DNA from: MGBC163016 sp964518575
GTDB taxonomy: Bacteria > Actinomycetota > Coriobacteriia > Coriobacteriales > Eggerthellaceae
Direction: 5' to 3'
Assembly (NCBI GenBank): GCA_964518575.1
Contig: CAZFGW010000010.1
Span: forward strand, 1-61,818
Length of the DNA: 61,818 nt
Shown: piece after piece, positions 8,184 to 16,493 of the stretch
How the letters are laid out: every line of letters begins with the position of its first letter
Numbering within the stretch: position 1 is the stretch's first letter
The notes under the pieces: model-generated
Databases searched by the model: none
What the model saw: the letters and a program-made list of their open reading frames with translations, nothing else
Told to the model about the DNA's origin: nothing
Position numbers and translations under genes: made by a program

Positions 8184-9227
8184 CTACTGCCTGCGCTGCC
8201 GATACTGCACAAAGGCAACAGCGCCGACGGCGATGGCGGCAAGGGCAATCAGCACGAATCCGATAATGGTGGTCGTATCGCCTGTTTGTGCGAGCGATTT
8301 GCCCACCATGTAGTCAGCTAGGTACTGGTCAGCCGCCTCAACAAGCTCGCCTTTTGATACAGGATTGTTCATCATGTCATCGGTGATGCCTCCGTTGCCT
8401 CCCCCGTTATCAGGGGTACTAGGCACATCCGGTGTATTAGGCGTGTCAGGAGCCGTGGGCGGCAGGGTATTATCCGGCGCGTTCGTATCATCGGGCACCG
8501 GTGTTTCGGTGGGCAAATTGGTAAGCGCGGGTACATACAGCACATTCAACACATTGTCATCAGCGTTCAAACCAAGCCGGATTTGTGCCGGATAAGAGTC
8601 GACCACATACATATCATCAAGCTTGTATTCGTATGCATCCCCATTGATCAAGGACAAGAACCGCTTATTGTGGAACGTCTGCGAACCCATCTTGTAGAAG
8701 TCGACATCGCCCGTTGCGAGCGCACCCGACCAGGTATCAGCAGCCAGATCCGCGCCAGTCATAATGTAGTAGTTCACCGTATACTCGCTCTCATAGCGCT
8801 TGAAATAGAAGAGCTTGATCACGTTTTCGGCCGGATTCGTGCTGACCGTTAACCGCGCAGGCCACGCATCGAAGAAGAAATATCCCGGAATATTCGCGAT
8901 GTAGTCGACCGTTCTAATGAAATCGCCCTCATGCAATCCTGTAAGCACCCGCGTCCCGAGGAGGAAGCGCCCCTCCTCGTTCGGTGGGAACATCGGATCG
9001 AATTCATCGTACGGAACATTTTCATAGTACTCGAGTGTAACCGTGCAATCATCAGCGGCAGTGTTGCCCCCGGTTTGCTCCGTACTCACATTCGCATTGT
9101 CTGTGTCCAAAGCTTCCGCCCATGAAAGCGATGGAAGCGCTGCCATGCAAAGCGCGAGGATCAATATCAGTACAATCTTGGAACCACACTCAACAAACGT
9201 GCGCGGATGTGTTGTTATGCCTTTCAT
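8184..9227 (-). CDS. LAQTG-anchored surface protein with MucBP-like modules
   Basis: This is a 347-residue exported protein. A signal peptide (about 15-40) is followed by two related modules of about 70 residues that look MucBP-like: VTLEYYENVPYDEF near 57 and YTVNYYIMTGADL near 140. A Pro/Thr/Asp-rich wall-spanning stretch follows (about 215-260). The C terminus has the sortase-type motif LAQTG, a hydrophobic helix and RQRRQ. It should be covalently attached to the wall by a sortase, but no sortase gene is in the window. The frame is open to 9392, but the ATG at 9227 follows AAGGAGGG at correct spacing and starts the signal peptide. Ligand binding to mucin or another host polymer is a family-based guess. 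Confidence 0.8.
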   Translation of the reverse strand: MKGITTHPRTFVECGSKIVLILILALCMAALPSLSWAEALDTDNANVSTEQTGGNTAADDCTVTLEYYENVPYDEFDPMFPPNEEGRFLLGTRVLTGLHEGDFIRTVDYIANIPGYFFFDAWPARLTVSTNPAENVIKLFYFKRYESEYTVNYYIMTGADLAADTWSGALATGDVDFYKMGSQTFHNKRFLSLINGDAYEYKLDDMYVVDSYPAQIRLGLNADDNVLNVLYVPALTNLPTETPVPDDTNAPDNTLPPTAPDTPNTPDVPSTPDNGGGNGGITDDMMNNPVSKGELVEAADQYLADYMVGKSLAQTGDTTTIIGFVLIALAAIAVGAVAFVQYRQRRQ

Positions 9228-9555
9228 GCTGCCCTCCTTGCCATCAACAGCCTTTTTCAAAGATTTCTCGAAAAGGTGCACTGTCCGCCTTCGCCACCAC
9301 GTAGTAACACGGAAGAAGACAACGCAACCGTCAAAGCAACGTCTTTGGTTTAACTGTATTGAAGTAACTCGGGCGAAGATACCGGAATCCACCCTTGAGA
9401 TATTCGGGCAAGCAAACCGTTATCTGCTGGAAATCTTATCTACAAACGGAGAACACAGGTACATGGCGAGCACTCAAAAGGGGGCGAAGGGAACAAGCCG
9501 AAATGTGGTCGAGGCACAACGCAAACCGCGCCCTACTTACCGTGAGCCTCATCCC
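9228..9555 (-). other. Gene-free upstream region of the LAQTG gene
   Basis: These 328 bases separate two minus-strand genes. I see no convincing gene. The region contains the second copy of the CGGGCAAGCAAACCGTTATC motif at 9405-9424, about 180 bases upstream of the LAQTG start codon, and probably holds that gene's promoter. Open frames on the plus strand here run antisense into the TDT gene and lack coding character. Confidence 0.5.
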
Positions 9556-10566
9556 TCAACGACCGTCAGCGAAGAACTCGGCGAACGCCTCATCCTCTTG
9601 CTCTTCCTGCTCAACGACAGGCGAAGCAGATTCTTCGATACGCTGGAAGAAAAAACGCATGTAGTGAATAAACACATAAAATACCATCGCTGTGGCAAAA
9701 ACGCTCTCGATGATGCCAAGGATATCGCCAGTAAATGCCAGCGGAACATATGCTGCACCTTGCCACCAAGTCGTCTCCAAAAATGCTACACCTTTGATAA
9801 GCGCTGTTGCCGAGATCACAAACGGAAAGGTCATGGCGGCATAACTGGGGTAGAACCCTATTTTGAAAAACTTCGGAAGATGAAAAAGCACGAAGAAATA
9901 GAGCACCTGGGCTAGGATGAGCATGACCGTCACAAACATCACGTGTGGCGCAGGATCAGTGGCAAGATAACCAACAAGGGACAAACTCATGGGAGCCGCA
10001 TAGATGCAAAACAGCGGACGCGCCGCCTCGGGTACTTCGTGGTGCGCATAGCGATAGGTGACCAGAGCAAACAGGACGATATAGCACACGAACCCGAACC
10101 AAAACAGCACCCGCCCGAGCGCTTGTTGGGCGAAAGTGGGCGACGTGACCGAAGCAACGATGATCCCGACATAGCAGATGAAGTAGCTCGGAAAAACTTC
10201 AGGCAGCTTAAACCGGCGGATGAAACGCACGGTGAACCACAACATAAGAAGGATGTGTGCAATAACCGCGCACGCCCACACAAGGAAGGCAACTTCGTAC
10301 TGAACGGATGCCAAATATGTCGCAAGTTGCATCAATGCCATGAACAATGTGGCAGACACGCTGGCAAGGATGGAATTCTTAAGATCATCTTGAATAAGAC
10401 GGGGATAAAGGATGATCTTCGCTCCCAGCATAATCACAAGGAAAAGCGAGAGAACTCCACAAACAATCCGGAGCGGATCACTCCACAGAGCCAGAAGGTT
10501 TCCTAATGCAGCGAACCCAAGCGCCACGCCCGCCGTTGGTATGGGAACTTTTTTGATGATGTCCAT
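9556..10566 (-). CDS. TDT family transporter (SLAC1/TehA-like)
   Basis: This 336-residue integral membrane protein has about ten hydrophobic helices in the fold typical of tellurite-resistance/dicarboxylate transporters and SLAC1 anion channels. The pattern of short charged loops and helices such as FPSYFICYVGIIVAS near residue 129 and YPSYAAMTFPFVISATALI near residue 238 supports the family. The substrate is unknown; dicarboxylates, sulfite or halides are all known for relatives. The ATG at 10566 follows AAGGA by 6 bases. It is divergent from a MerR-type regulator, and its promoter has the long 20-base spacer typical of MerR targets. The acidic tail after residue 310 is unusual but simple. 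Confidence 0.8.
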   Translation of the reverse strand: MDIIKKVPIPTAGVALGFAALGNLLALWSDPLRIVCGVLSLFLVIMLGAKIILYPRLIQDDLKNSILASVSATLFMALMQLATYLASVQYEVAFLVWACAVIAHILLMLWFTVRFIRRFKLPEVFPSYFICYVGIIVASVTSPTFAQQALGRVLFWFGFVCYIVLFALVTYRYAHHEVPEAARPLFCIYAAPMSLSLVGYLATDPAPHVMFVTVMLILAQVLYFFVLFHLPKFFKIGFYPSYAAMTFPFVISATALIKGVAFLETTWWQGAAYVPLAFTGDILGIIESVFATAMVFYVFIHYMRFFFQRIEESASPVVEQEEQEDEAFAEFFADGR

Positions 10567-10645
10567 GCACTATCCTTCATGCGTGACGGAAGCGGGTTGT
10601 CTCTCGCAAGCACATACGTTGGTTGCACCGCGCCGCCACCGAACA

Positions 10646-10677
10646 CGTATACTTTATGAGAAACACGAAATTGTCAA
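10646..10677 (-). promoter_or_regulatory. Candidate MerR-controlled promoter of the TDT gene
   Basis: On the minus strand TTGACA (10677-10672) is followed after 20 bases by TATACG (10651-10646). MerR-family regulators act on promoters with overlong 19-20 base spacers, and a MerR gene is transcribed divergently from 10765. The -35 is perfect and the -10 matches 4 of 6. Confidence 0.5.
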
Positions 10678-10764
10678 GCGCTATCAGTATTGACTAGTAT
10701 TGAGCAGCATCGCGCGTACCGGGACATGATCTATCCGATGTTGCAGTTCTGAAAGGCGAGCGTT

Positions 10765-11346
10765 ATGCGCAGCAGCGAAATCGCGAATATCGCCGGGGTG
10801 AGCACCCGAACCCTTCGCCATTATCACACGCTCGGGCTGCTTGCGGAACCACCGCGCAAAGAAAACGGGTATCGCAAATACAGCGTGTTCGATCTCGCAC
10901 GTGTCCTCCGGATCAAGCGCCTTGCCGCACTCGGGTTCTCGCTCGCGCACATCAAAGACATGCTCGACCAGGAACAAAACGCGGACGAAGACACACCGCA
11001 CACCTTACAGCACGCGCTCGATGAACTCGACCATGAACTCGCTCTCGAGATCAAGCGACTCAAAGAGCAGCGGCGCGTCATTAAAGCACTGCGCGAAGAA
11101 GGGCTCGATCCGTCCGTGCCCGTCCGCTTCTCGCAAATCGTCAATCGCCTCTATGGACGCTCTCCCGGCGTTGCATGGATCCCGGATCAGAAAAGAGCCT
11201 CAGCTGCGTTGACCGACGCGGACAAAGCGGCGCTTCTGATCTCCGCACATTTCTATGACGAAGAAAACCTCGATGAACTGGAGCGCGTCACGCATGTCGT
11301 CGAGAAAAACGGTATTCTTGATGAACTCCGCGAACTGGAACACTGA
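10765..11346 (+). CDS. MerR family regulator, truncated by in-frame TGA
   Basis: This 193-residue product opens with a classic MerR winged helix: MRSSEIANIAGVSTRTLRHY, then GLLAEPPRKENGYRKYS. A coiled-coil dimerisation helix follows (about 70-115) and then the beginning of a TipA-like C-terminal domain. AAAGGCGAG precedes the ATG. The frame stops at TGA 11344-11346, yet the same frame continues with convincing protein to 11601, so the intact gene would encode 278 residues. As it stands, the DNA-binding part is whole and the effector part is cut. It is divergent from the TDT transporter and probably controls it and itself. Confidence 0.85.
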   Translation: MRSSEIANIAGVSTRTLRHYHTLGLLAEPPRKENGYRKYSVFDLARVLRIKRLAALGFSLAHIKDMLDQEQNADEDTPHTLQHALDELDHELALEIKRLKEQRRVIKALREEGLDPSVPVRFSQIVNRLYGRSPGVAWIPDQKRASAALTDADKAALLISAHFYDEENLDELERVTHVVEKNGILDELRELEH

Positions 11347-11601
11347 ACCAAGCATCTCTCAGCGAATGCCTCCGAGAAAGAGATCGATGAACTCGTGGCA
11401 GACTCCATCGCATGCCTCGAACCTGCGCTCGCGGTGCTTTCGCCGGACAATTGGACAGAAACCTCCGATGTCTACGAAACAGTGCTCGACGAGATTGATC
11501 GCATCAGTCTCAACGACGCCCAACAAAAAGTCAACAAACGTGTAGAAGAGCACCTTCTTAAGAGCTTGCGCGAGCGCGCCCAGAATCACACGGACGCCTG
11601 A
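11347..11601 (+). pseudogene. Detached C-terminal part of the MerR regulator
   Basis: This stretch follows the TGA in the same frame. It encodes about 84 residues of acidic helical sequence (SEKEIDELVADSI, then DVYETVLDEIDRISL, then VNKRVEEHLLKSLRERAQ) that matches the character of the upstream regulator. An ATG at 11395 has no good ribosome site. I read it as the separated effector domain of one ancestral gene, cut by a nonsense change, not as an independent gene. The kinase gene begins 14 bases later. Confidence 0.65.
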
Positions 11602-11615
11602 AGACGTTTGATACA

Positions 11616-12932
11616 ATGGAGCGCATGCAAACCGATGATGTCGCTTCCTACCTTGATGCCATAGCGCGCAACCAGGCGTTTCGCGTAGCAACCACCCTGA
11701 AAAGCTCGCCCTTCGAGACCACCGAAGTCGTCTACCAGCCTGAAATCGACGGCACCGAGTGTGGTCCGTATATCCGCAAGCGCATCAGCTCGCATGCGAA
11801 CATGGGAGAGATCTATCCCCACATACTTGCCGCGCAACAGCAGGGCGCTCACTTTCGCCATCTTCCCCACATGATCGATGTGCACGAAGAGGAGGATGAG
11901 CTCATCGTGCTCATGGAATATGTCGAAGGGCACACGGTGCGCGAGGTGGTCGATGCGCGCGGGGCGGGACTTGAGTGCGCATGTTTCATATTTCCGCAGC
12001 TCTGCGATGCGATTACAGAATTGCATGAGGGCTTCCAGCCACCCATCATCCATCGCGATATCAAACCGTCGAACATCATGATGCGCGACACGTCCCTCTT
12101 CATCATCGACCTAGGCATTGCGCGTACCTATAAAGCGGATGCCACAACGGACACCACCCACCTGGGAACCAAGGCGTACGCGCCGCCCGAGCAATTCGGC
12201 TACGGGCAGACCGATGTGCGCAGCGATGTATACGCGCTGGGTATGGTCCTCGCATACCTGCTCACAGGAACCGATCCCAACCCCGCTTCTCCCAAAGAGG
12301 GATTCACGTCAGTCCCCTACGCGTTTCTGCGTCCCGTGCTCACCCGGGCAACCGCGTTCGACCCGAGCGACCGCTATCTCGATGCACGCGCATTGCGGCA
12401 AGCGTTCTTCACAGCGGTCAACGAGGCGCTCGCGCAGCAGACCGCGCAGAGGGATGATGTGTCCAAGCGTGCAGGACGAACAAAGCAGATGGCGAACACG
12501 GCGAAGGTGACATCGGAGGGGCAAACGGCGCATCCCGCGCAGACGACTCAGAAACCTCAGCCTCAGCAGCCTTCCGCGCCGGCATCGCTCTCGGAGAAGA
12601 TCGGGCTCGTCTGGAATGTGATCGTCGCGCTCGTATGGGCATTCCTTATGGCTGCGAGCACCGCTGCGGCTTTCGACCCAACGGAGGCGAACGCGTCGTA
12701 CCCGCTGCTGTTCCGCATCCTTATGTTCGATGGCGTTGCGGGTTGCTTCATAAGCGGCGTCGCCTACAGCTGTCTCGACAAACGATGGCTCGCACGCCAT
12801 GTTAAATCGATGCGATCGCAAACCTTCAAGCGCGGGCTCGCGGTCGGTCTCGTGCTCGTCGGAATCGCGTTCGCGCTCCTGCTCATTTTAGCGGTCATAC
12901 GGGCGATCATGAACGGTTTTTCCGCAGGGTAG
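11616..12932 (+). CDS. Membrane-tailed Ser/Thr protein kinase
   Basis: This 438-residue protein carries an N-terminal eukaryotic-like kinase domain (about 20-285). The catalytic loop HRDIKPSN has Asp148, and the metal-binding loop is DLG instead of DFG (Asp165). The activation segment ends in APPEQFG, and RSDVYALGM follows. The probable ATP lysine is in YIRKR near residue 55; the glycine loop is poor. A polar Gln-rich linker (about 286-325) leads to three hydrophobic helices (about 335-360, 368-388 and 410-432), so the kinase domain faces the cytoplasm. There are no PASTA repeats. The ribosome site is weak. The neighbours, a DUF4190-type membrane protein and an HTH protein, could be its partners; this is inference from order. 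Confidence 0.88.
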   Translation: MERMQTDDVASYLDAIARNQAFRVATTLKSSPFETTEVVYQPEIDGTECGPYIRKRISSHANMGEIYPHILAAQQQGAHFRHLPHMIDVHEEEDELIVLMEYVEGHTVREVVDARGAGLECACFIFPQLCDAITELHEGFQPPIIHRDIKPSNIMMRDTSLFIIDLGIARTYKADATTDTTHLGTKAYAPPEQFGYGQTDVRSDVYALGMVLAYLLTGTDPNPASPKEGFTSVPYAFLRPVLTRATAFDPSDRYLDARALRQAFFTAVNEALAQQTAQRDDVSKRAGRTKQMANTAKVTSEGQTAHPAQTTQKPQPQQPSAPASLSEKIGLVWNVIVALVWAFLMAASTAAAFDPTEANASYPLLFRILMFDGVAGCFISGVAYSCLDKRWLARHVKSMRSQTFKRGLAVGLVLVGIAFALLLILAVIRAIMNGFSAG

Positions 12933-13018
12933 TCTCTTCGCTATTAGCTACCAGCTAATGAAACGGACGGGTCGTATTCCTATCATTGGAAGATACGTCT
13001 TCTTTGAAAGGAATGTCC

Positions 13019-13885
13019 ATGATTCAGCCGCCTTCATATCCCGCTCCCCAGCAACCGCAATACCAGGCACAGCAGTACCAGCAACCGCAGTATCAAGCGT
13101 CCCCCTATCAGACGCCGCAATATCAACAACCGCAGTATCAGCCGCCGCAACAACCACAACCTCAATCAACGTCGAGTCTGGCTATCGCGGGTATGGTTCT
13201 TGGCATCATTGCGCTAATCACTTCCCTCATTCCCATCATCAATAACTTCTCATTCTTCATCGCGCTCATCGGCGTCGTCCTCGCCATCATCGGTATGGTC
13301 GGCATAGCGAAGGGGAAGGCGAAGGGAAAGGGTTTTGCGATCACCGGCATCGTTTTGAACGTGATCGCCATCATTGCGGTTCTGGCATCGCAGGCGTTCT
13401 ATGGCGCCGTGCTCGATGCAGCTTCTGAGTCCTTGAAAACTCCCTCGGCGGTCTCTCAAAGCTCATCAAGCCGGACTGCCTCCACAAGCTCCAGCAGCAT
13501 GACAGCATCTTCCTCGTCATCCTCATCTTCCACATCTGCCGCAGCGGATTACACCGTGACTATCGACGGCATGCAGCTGGGGAAGGATTATCAGGGGAAG
13601 CAGATCGCCATCATCACCTACACCTTCACCAATAATTCTCCGCGCGACGTCAGCTTCACCGGCACGATCGATGCTGAAGCGTTCCAGAATGGCGTCGAGC
13701 TTTCAACAGCGATCACCACAGAGATCGACGCATCGAAAAGCCTCAATCAGATCAAGACGGGAGCAACGACAACGGTGCAGCAAGCCTACACCCTTACCGA
13801 TACCAGCCCGGTCACCGTTGAGGTGTCTGAATTGATGGACTTCAGCGACACCGTCATTGCTGAGAAAACGTTCAACGTCGCATAG
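13019..13885 (+). CDS. DUF4190-type membrane protein with DUF5067-like domain
   Basis: This 288-residue protein has four parts. A Pro/Gln/Tyr-rich N terminus comes first, with repeated PQYQ units over about 45 residues. Two hydrophobic helices of DUF4190 type follow (about 50-105), with the GKAKGKGFAITGIVLN loop between strands. A Ser/Thr-rich spacer comes next (about 130-165). The last part is an extracytoplasmic beta-domain (about 168-288) that resembles DUF5067. AAAGGA lies 6 bases before the ATG at 13019; an ATG at 13013 is also in frame. The PQY-repeat tail could be a target for the upstream kinase, but there is no direct evidence. It lies 86 bases after the kinase gene on the same strand. 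Confidence 0.75.
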   Translation: MIQPPSYPAPQQPQYQAQQYQQPQYQASPYQTPQYQQPQYQPPQQPQPQSTSSLAIAGMVLGIIALITSLIPIINNFSFFIALIGVVLAIIGMVGIAKGKAKGKGFAITGIVLNVIAIIAVLASQAFYGAVLDAASESLKTPSAVSQSSSSRTASTSSSSMTASSSSSSSSTSAAADYTVTIDGMQLGKDYQGKQIAIITYTFTNNSPRDVSFTGTIDAEAFQNGVELSTAITTEIDASKSLNQIKTGATTTVQQAYTLTDTSPVTVEVSELMDFSDTVIAEKTFNVA

Positions 13886-13973
13886 ATGGCAAGAGCGACC
13901 GCGACACTCTTTGCCACGCCTGGGCAATGGGTACAATGCGATAGAAGAGCATTCATAGAAAGATGAAGGAGAA

Positions 13974-14393
13974 ATGGAAGAACCTATCACCGAAGAAATG
14001 CTTCAGGAGTTATTGGATACTCCTGATTTGAACACCTTCTTAGAGAAGACCGAACCGATTGAATGTTCCCTATCGAATTATCTCAATGACCTGCTGACAA
14101 CCAAGAAACTCAACCGCACCTCCGTGATCAAAGACGCAGGCATCAACAGCACTTTCGGATATCAGATTTTCACCGGCGCGCGGAAAGCGTCGCGCAACAA
14201 TCTCCTAAAATTAGCGTTCGCCATGGAGCTCTCGCTCAACGAGACTGCAGGGTTGCTGCAATCGGGCGGCGTCAACGGTCTGTATTGCAAGACGCGTCGC
14301 GACGCCATCATCATATTCGCGCTCAGCCATGGATATACGTTGCAGCAAACGGAAGAGGAGTTGTATCGTTTCGGCGAGGAGACCTTGAGTTAG
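13974..14393 (+). CDS. Helix-turn-helix (XRE-like) protein
   Basis: This is a 139-residue cytoplasmic protein. Residues about 33-95 form an XRE-like helix-turn-helix: LNDLLTTKKLNRTSVIKDAG, then a recognition-helix region ending IFTGARKASRNNLLKLAFAM. The remainder is an acidic N-terminal lead and a helical C-terminal tail. GAAGGAG lies 5 bases before the ATG. Small HTH proteins of this type often sit beside Ser/Thr kinases, so I infer a regulatory link with the kinase two genes upstream. The operator and targets are not visible. Confidence 0.75.
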   Translation: MEEPITEEMLQELLDTPDLNTFLEKTEPIECSLSNYLNDLLTTKKLNRTSVIKDAGINSTFGYQIFTGARKASRNNLLKLAFAMELSLNETAGLLQSGGVNGLYCKTRRDAIIIFALSHGYTLQQTEEELYRFGEETLS

Positions 14394-14408
14394 CGTTATA
14401 TTTTGGCT

Positions 14409-14441
14409 AAGATCTCGCCCCTACGTCCACCTGAACGATTT
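14409..14441 (-). repeat. Half REP element
   Basis: GATCTCGCCCCTACGTCCAC followed by CTGAACGATTTTC is the right arm of the REP family (compare 61621-61650 on the opposite strand). The left half of the palindrome is missing. Confidence 0.55.
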
Positions 14442-14512
14442 TCATGATTGGATACACATTCCAACCTGAATCGGTCATACCCATCACCATGCAACCAGAA
14501 TCACAATCGCAC

Positions 14513-14542
14513 ACAAAAAAAGGGGCGGCACCATGCCGCCCC
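14513..14542 (-). terminator. Rho-independent terminator of the NlpC/P60 gene
   Basis: On the minus strand GGGGCGGC and GCCGCCCC form an 8-bp perfect stem with loop ATGGT (14542-14522). Seven T follow. It lies just after the stop codon at 14566. Confidence 0.9.
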
Positions 14543-14565
14543 GTACCTTCGATAAACGTATTACC

Positions 14566-15660
14566 TTACGCAACATGAAACGTATACTCCGACGTCAACG
14601 GCGTGATTTGAACGCCGTATCCATACCCGTTGGCGTGGATGATCTGACCGCCGCCGATATACAACGCAACATGCCCCGGCTTGTAGCAAATGCATCCTGG
14701 CGTCGGTTCGGAAATCTGCGGCAACTGCGCCATATCGCTCGAGCAACCGAGAATATGATGCCCGAACTCACCGGTCAAAGCATACCCGACGAACCCAGAA
14801 CAGTCGATGGGGCTCGGACCTGCCGCACCGTAATCATACGGCGTCCCGAGCAAACTATACGCACGCTCGAGCCAGGTGCCTCCACCGTACGACGGCGACG
14901 GATTCGACGGACGCGAAACGGTATTGCCATACTTGTTCTGCGCCCGGTTGAGCTCTTGCTGCTCTTTCGCCTTGCGCTCCGCATCCATCAGCTGCTGCGC
15001 CTCAGCGGAAAGCGAATTGTACGTTGCCTGCATCTCGTCGACGAGTTTCTGGGCATCCGCCTTGGTCTGCTCCGCTGATGCTTCCTTTTCCGCAGCGATC
15101 TTCTCCTGCTCGGCGTATTCGACCTTCTTGTCCTCGATCTCTTGGCGAAGAACCTTGGTCTCCTGAACAAGCGCCGCATCGTTTTCATTCATGTTGTTCA
15201 AGATGGACCAGTTGTTGGTGAACGCCTTGAACGACGTTGCCCCCAAAAGAAGATCAATGAATGAAAGGGAGCCTGAGCGATACATACTGCGCGCGCGTGA
15301 TCCCAGTTGCTCCTGCAGATCAGAGATTTGCGCCGTAGCATTCTCGATACTCTCCTGAGCCTCCTGCATCTTCTGCTGGGCTTCCTCTTTCTCATTGCGT
15401 GCAGCGATAAGATCGTCGGAAGCGAAATCGAGCTTCTGCTGCAAAGCCTCAAGCTTGCCGAGCGCCTCAGTTGCCTCTACCTGCTTTTCCGCAGAGGAAA
15501 CCGCGAACGCATCGAGGGGATCAGCCCCAATAAGAATACTTGACGCTCCGAGTACTGCTGCTGTGCCAAAAAAAGAACGCCTGGTAAGCGCTGGATTCAA
15601 GTCACCCATCAGTTCAGTTTGCCTCCCTGAATCGGGTTCAGTTGTAGTTTCGAAATTCAT
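14566..15660 (-). CDS. Tat-exported coiled-coil NlpC/P60 hydrolase
   Basis: This is a 364-residue predicted secreted peptidoglycan hydrolase. It has a twin-arginine signal (TRRSFFGTAAVLGASS, about 26-41) and a long coiled coil (about 55-240) like that of the RipA/PcsB group. The C-terminal NlpC/P60 catalytic domain (about 262-364) has Cys287 in PIDCSGF, His330 in PGHVALYIG and His342. Family members cut stem-peptide bonds during division or wall turnover. The ATG at 15660 has no Shine-Dalgarno, but TTGATA-N16-TATCAT ends 7 bases upstream, suggesting a leaderless mRNA. An internal ATG at 15609 would also keep the signal. A strong terminator follows. Confidence 0.9.
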   Translation of the reverse strand: MNFETTTEPDSGRQTELMGDLNPALTRRSFFGTAAVLGASSILIGADPLDAFAVSSAEKQVEATEALGKLEALQQKLDFASDDLIAARNEKEEAQQKMQEAQESIENATAQISDLQEQLGSRARSMYRSGSLSFIDLLLGATSFKAFTNNWSILNNMNENDAALVQETKVLRQEIEDKKVEYAEQEKIAAEKEASAEQTKADAQKLVDEMQATYNSLSAEAQQLMDAERKAKEQQELNRAQNKYGNTVSRPSNPSPSYGGGTWLERAYSLLGTPYDYGAAGPSPIDCSGFVGYALTGEFGHHILGCSSDMAQLPQISEPTPGCICYKPGHVALYIGGGQIIHANGYGYGVQITPLTSEYTFHVA

Positions 15661-15667
15661 TATCGGT

Positions 15668-15695
15668 ATGATAACACGCTGCTCTTTATTATCAA
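15668..15695 (-). promoter_or_regulatory. Candidate leaderless promoter of the NlpC/P60 gene
   Basis: Minus-strand TTGATA (15695-15690), a 16-base spacer and TATCAT (15673-15668) end 7 bases before the ATG at 15660. Each hexamer matches consensus at 5 of 6 positions, and no ribosome-binding site lies between promoter and ATG. Confidence 0.55.
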
Positions 15696-15721
15696 AACCG
15701 ATTCACAAAATGCCGACAGGG

Positions 15722-15759
15722 CAAAAACGGGCGGGATGACACGGGGAAATCCGCCCGTT
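15722..15759 (-). terminator. Terminator of the GntR-ABC operon
   Basis: Minus-strand AACGGGCGG (from 15759) pairs with CCGCCCGTT (to 15726) across a loop of about 16 bases. TTT follows. It lies 38 bases after the permease stop codon. Confidence 0.65.
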
Positions 15760-15797
15760 CGCATACTGCGGAAGCGGCGTTTACGCACGCTGCACGC

Positions 15798-16493
15798 TCA
15801 CAGGACGCGCTGCTCGTAAAGCTTGATGGAAACGAGCGCACTTATGATGTAGAGAAGCACATCGGCGATGATGATTCCCGCCACAATGATCAGGTAGCGG
15901 TTCCCCTCGTCGAACCACTGGACAAGCGACGGAAGAAGCGTCGTATCCAGATTGTCGCCGATCAGCACCGCAGCCGCCGAGATTCCCAGCACGAGCACCA
16001 TGGGAACGATGCGCGTTGCTTTGGTCATGCCGAAGCGCATCATCAACGGAAGCACGACGTCGGTCGCAAGCATGACAATCGTGAGCGCACCGAGCGCCGA
16101 ACCCGCAATCACAGCGGGACTCTCGGGTGTGACCCTGCCGAAGATCGAATCGGCAGGCAACATCGTCAAGACGAACATGATCATATAAGAGATGGCGAAG
16201 GCGAATACGAGCCCGATCACAGCAATCAAGCCAATCAGAATATACCGACCGACAACAACTTGCTTGCGCGTGATCGGCAACGTAAGCCGGAACTGCTCCC
16301 AACCGTCCTTTTCGTCAAGAGCGGCAAGCGAAAACATCATCATGAACGGGATCATTGCGGCAAGCGCGCCTGCCACCACCGCTACGGTACCCGTTGCGAT
16401 CGCCATGAACACAGCGATGAACACGGAAATGACACTCAGCTGGACGAGCGACGAGCGGATATTCAAATAGTCGGACATCATCATGGTTTTCAT
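15798..16493 (-). CDS. ABC-2 type permease
   Basis: This 231-residue membrane protein has six hydrophobic helices, in the layout of short ABC-2 permeases paired with GntR(YtrA) operons in Gram-positive bacteria. The cytoplasmic loop EKDGWEQFRLTLPITRKQVV near residue 60 is the conserved coupling segment of this group. The ATG at 16493 overlaps the ATPase stop in an ATGA arrangement, and AAAGGA precedes it, so the two are coupled. Relatives handle antimicrobial peptides or lantibiotics, but the substrate here is unknown. A hairpin terminator follows 38 bases after the stop. Confidence 0.8.
   Translation of the reverse strand: MKTMMMSDYLNIRSSLVQLSVISVFIAVFMAIATGTVAVVAGALAAMIPFMMMFSLAALDEKDGWEQFRLTLPITRKQVVVGRYILIGLIAVIGLVFAFAISYMIMFVLTMLPADSIFGRVTPESPAVIAGSALGALTIVMLATDVVLPLMMRFGMTKATRIVPMVLVLGISAAAVLIGDNLDTTLLPSLVQWFDEGNRYLIIVAGIIIADVLLYIISALVSIKLYEQRVL

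Noticed and set aside
11344..11346. Selenocysteine at the MerR TGA
   Set aside because: No redox motif surrounds it, no SECIS-like hairpin is evident just downstream, and the family does not use selenocysteine. A nonsense change is simpler.
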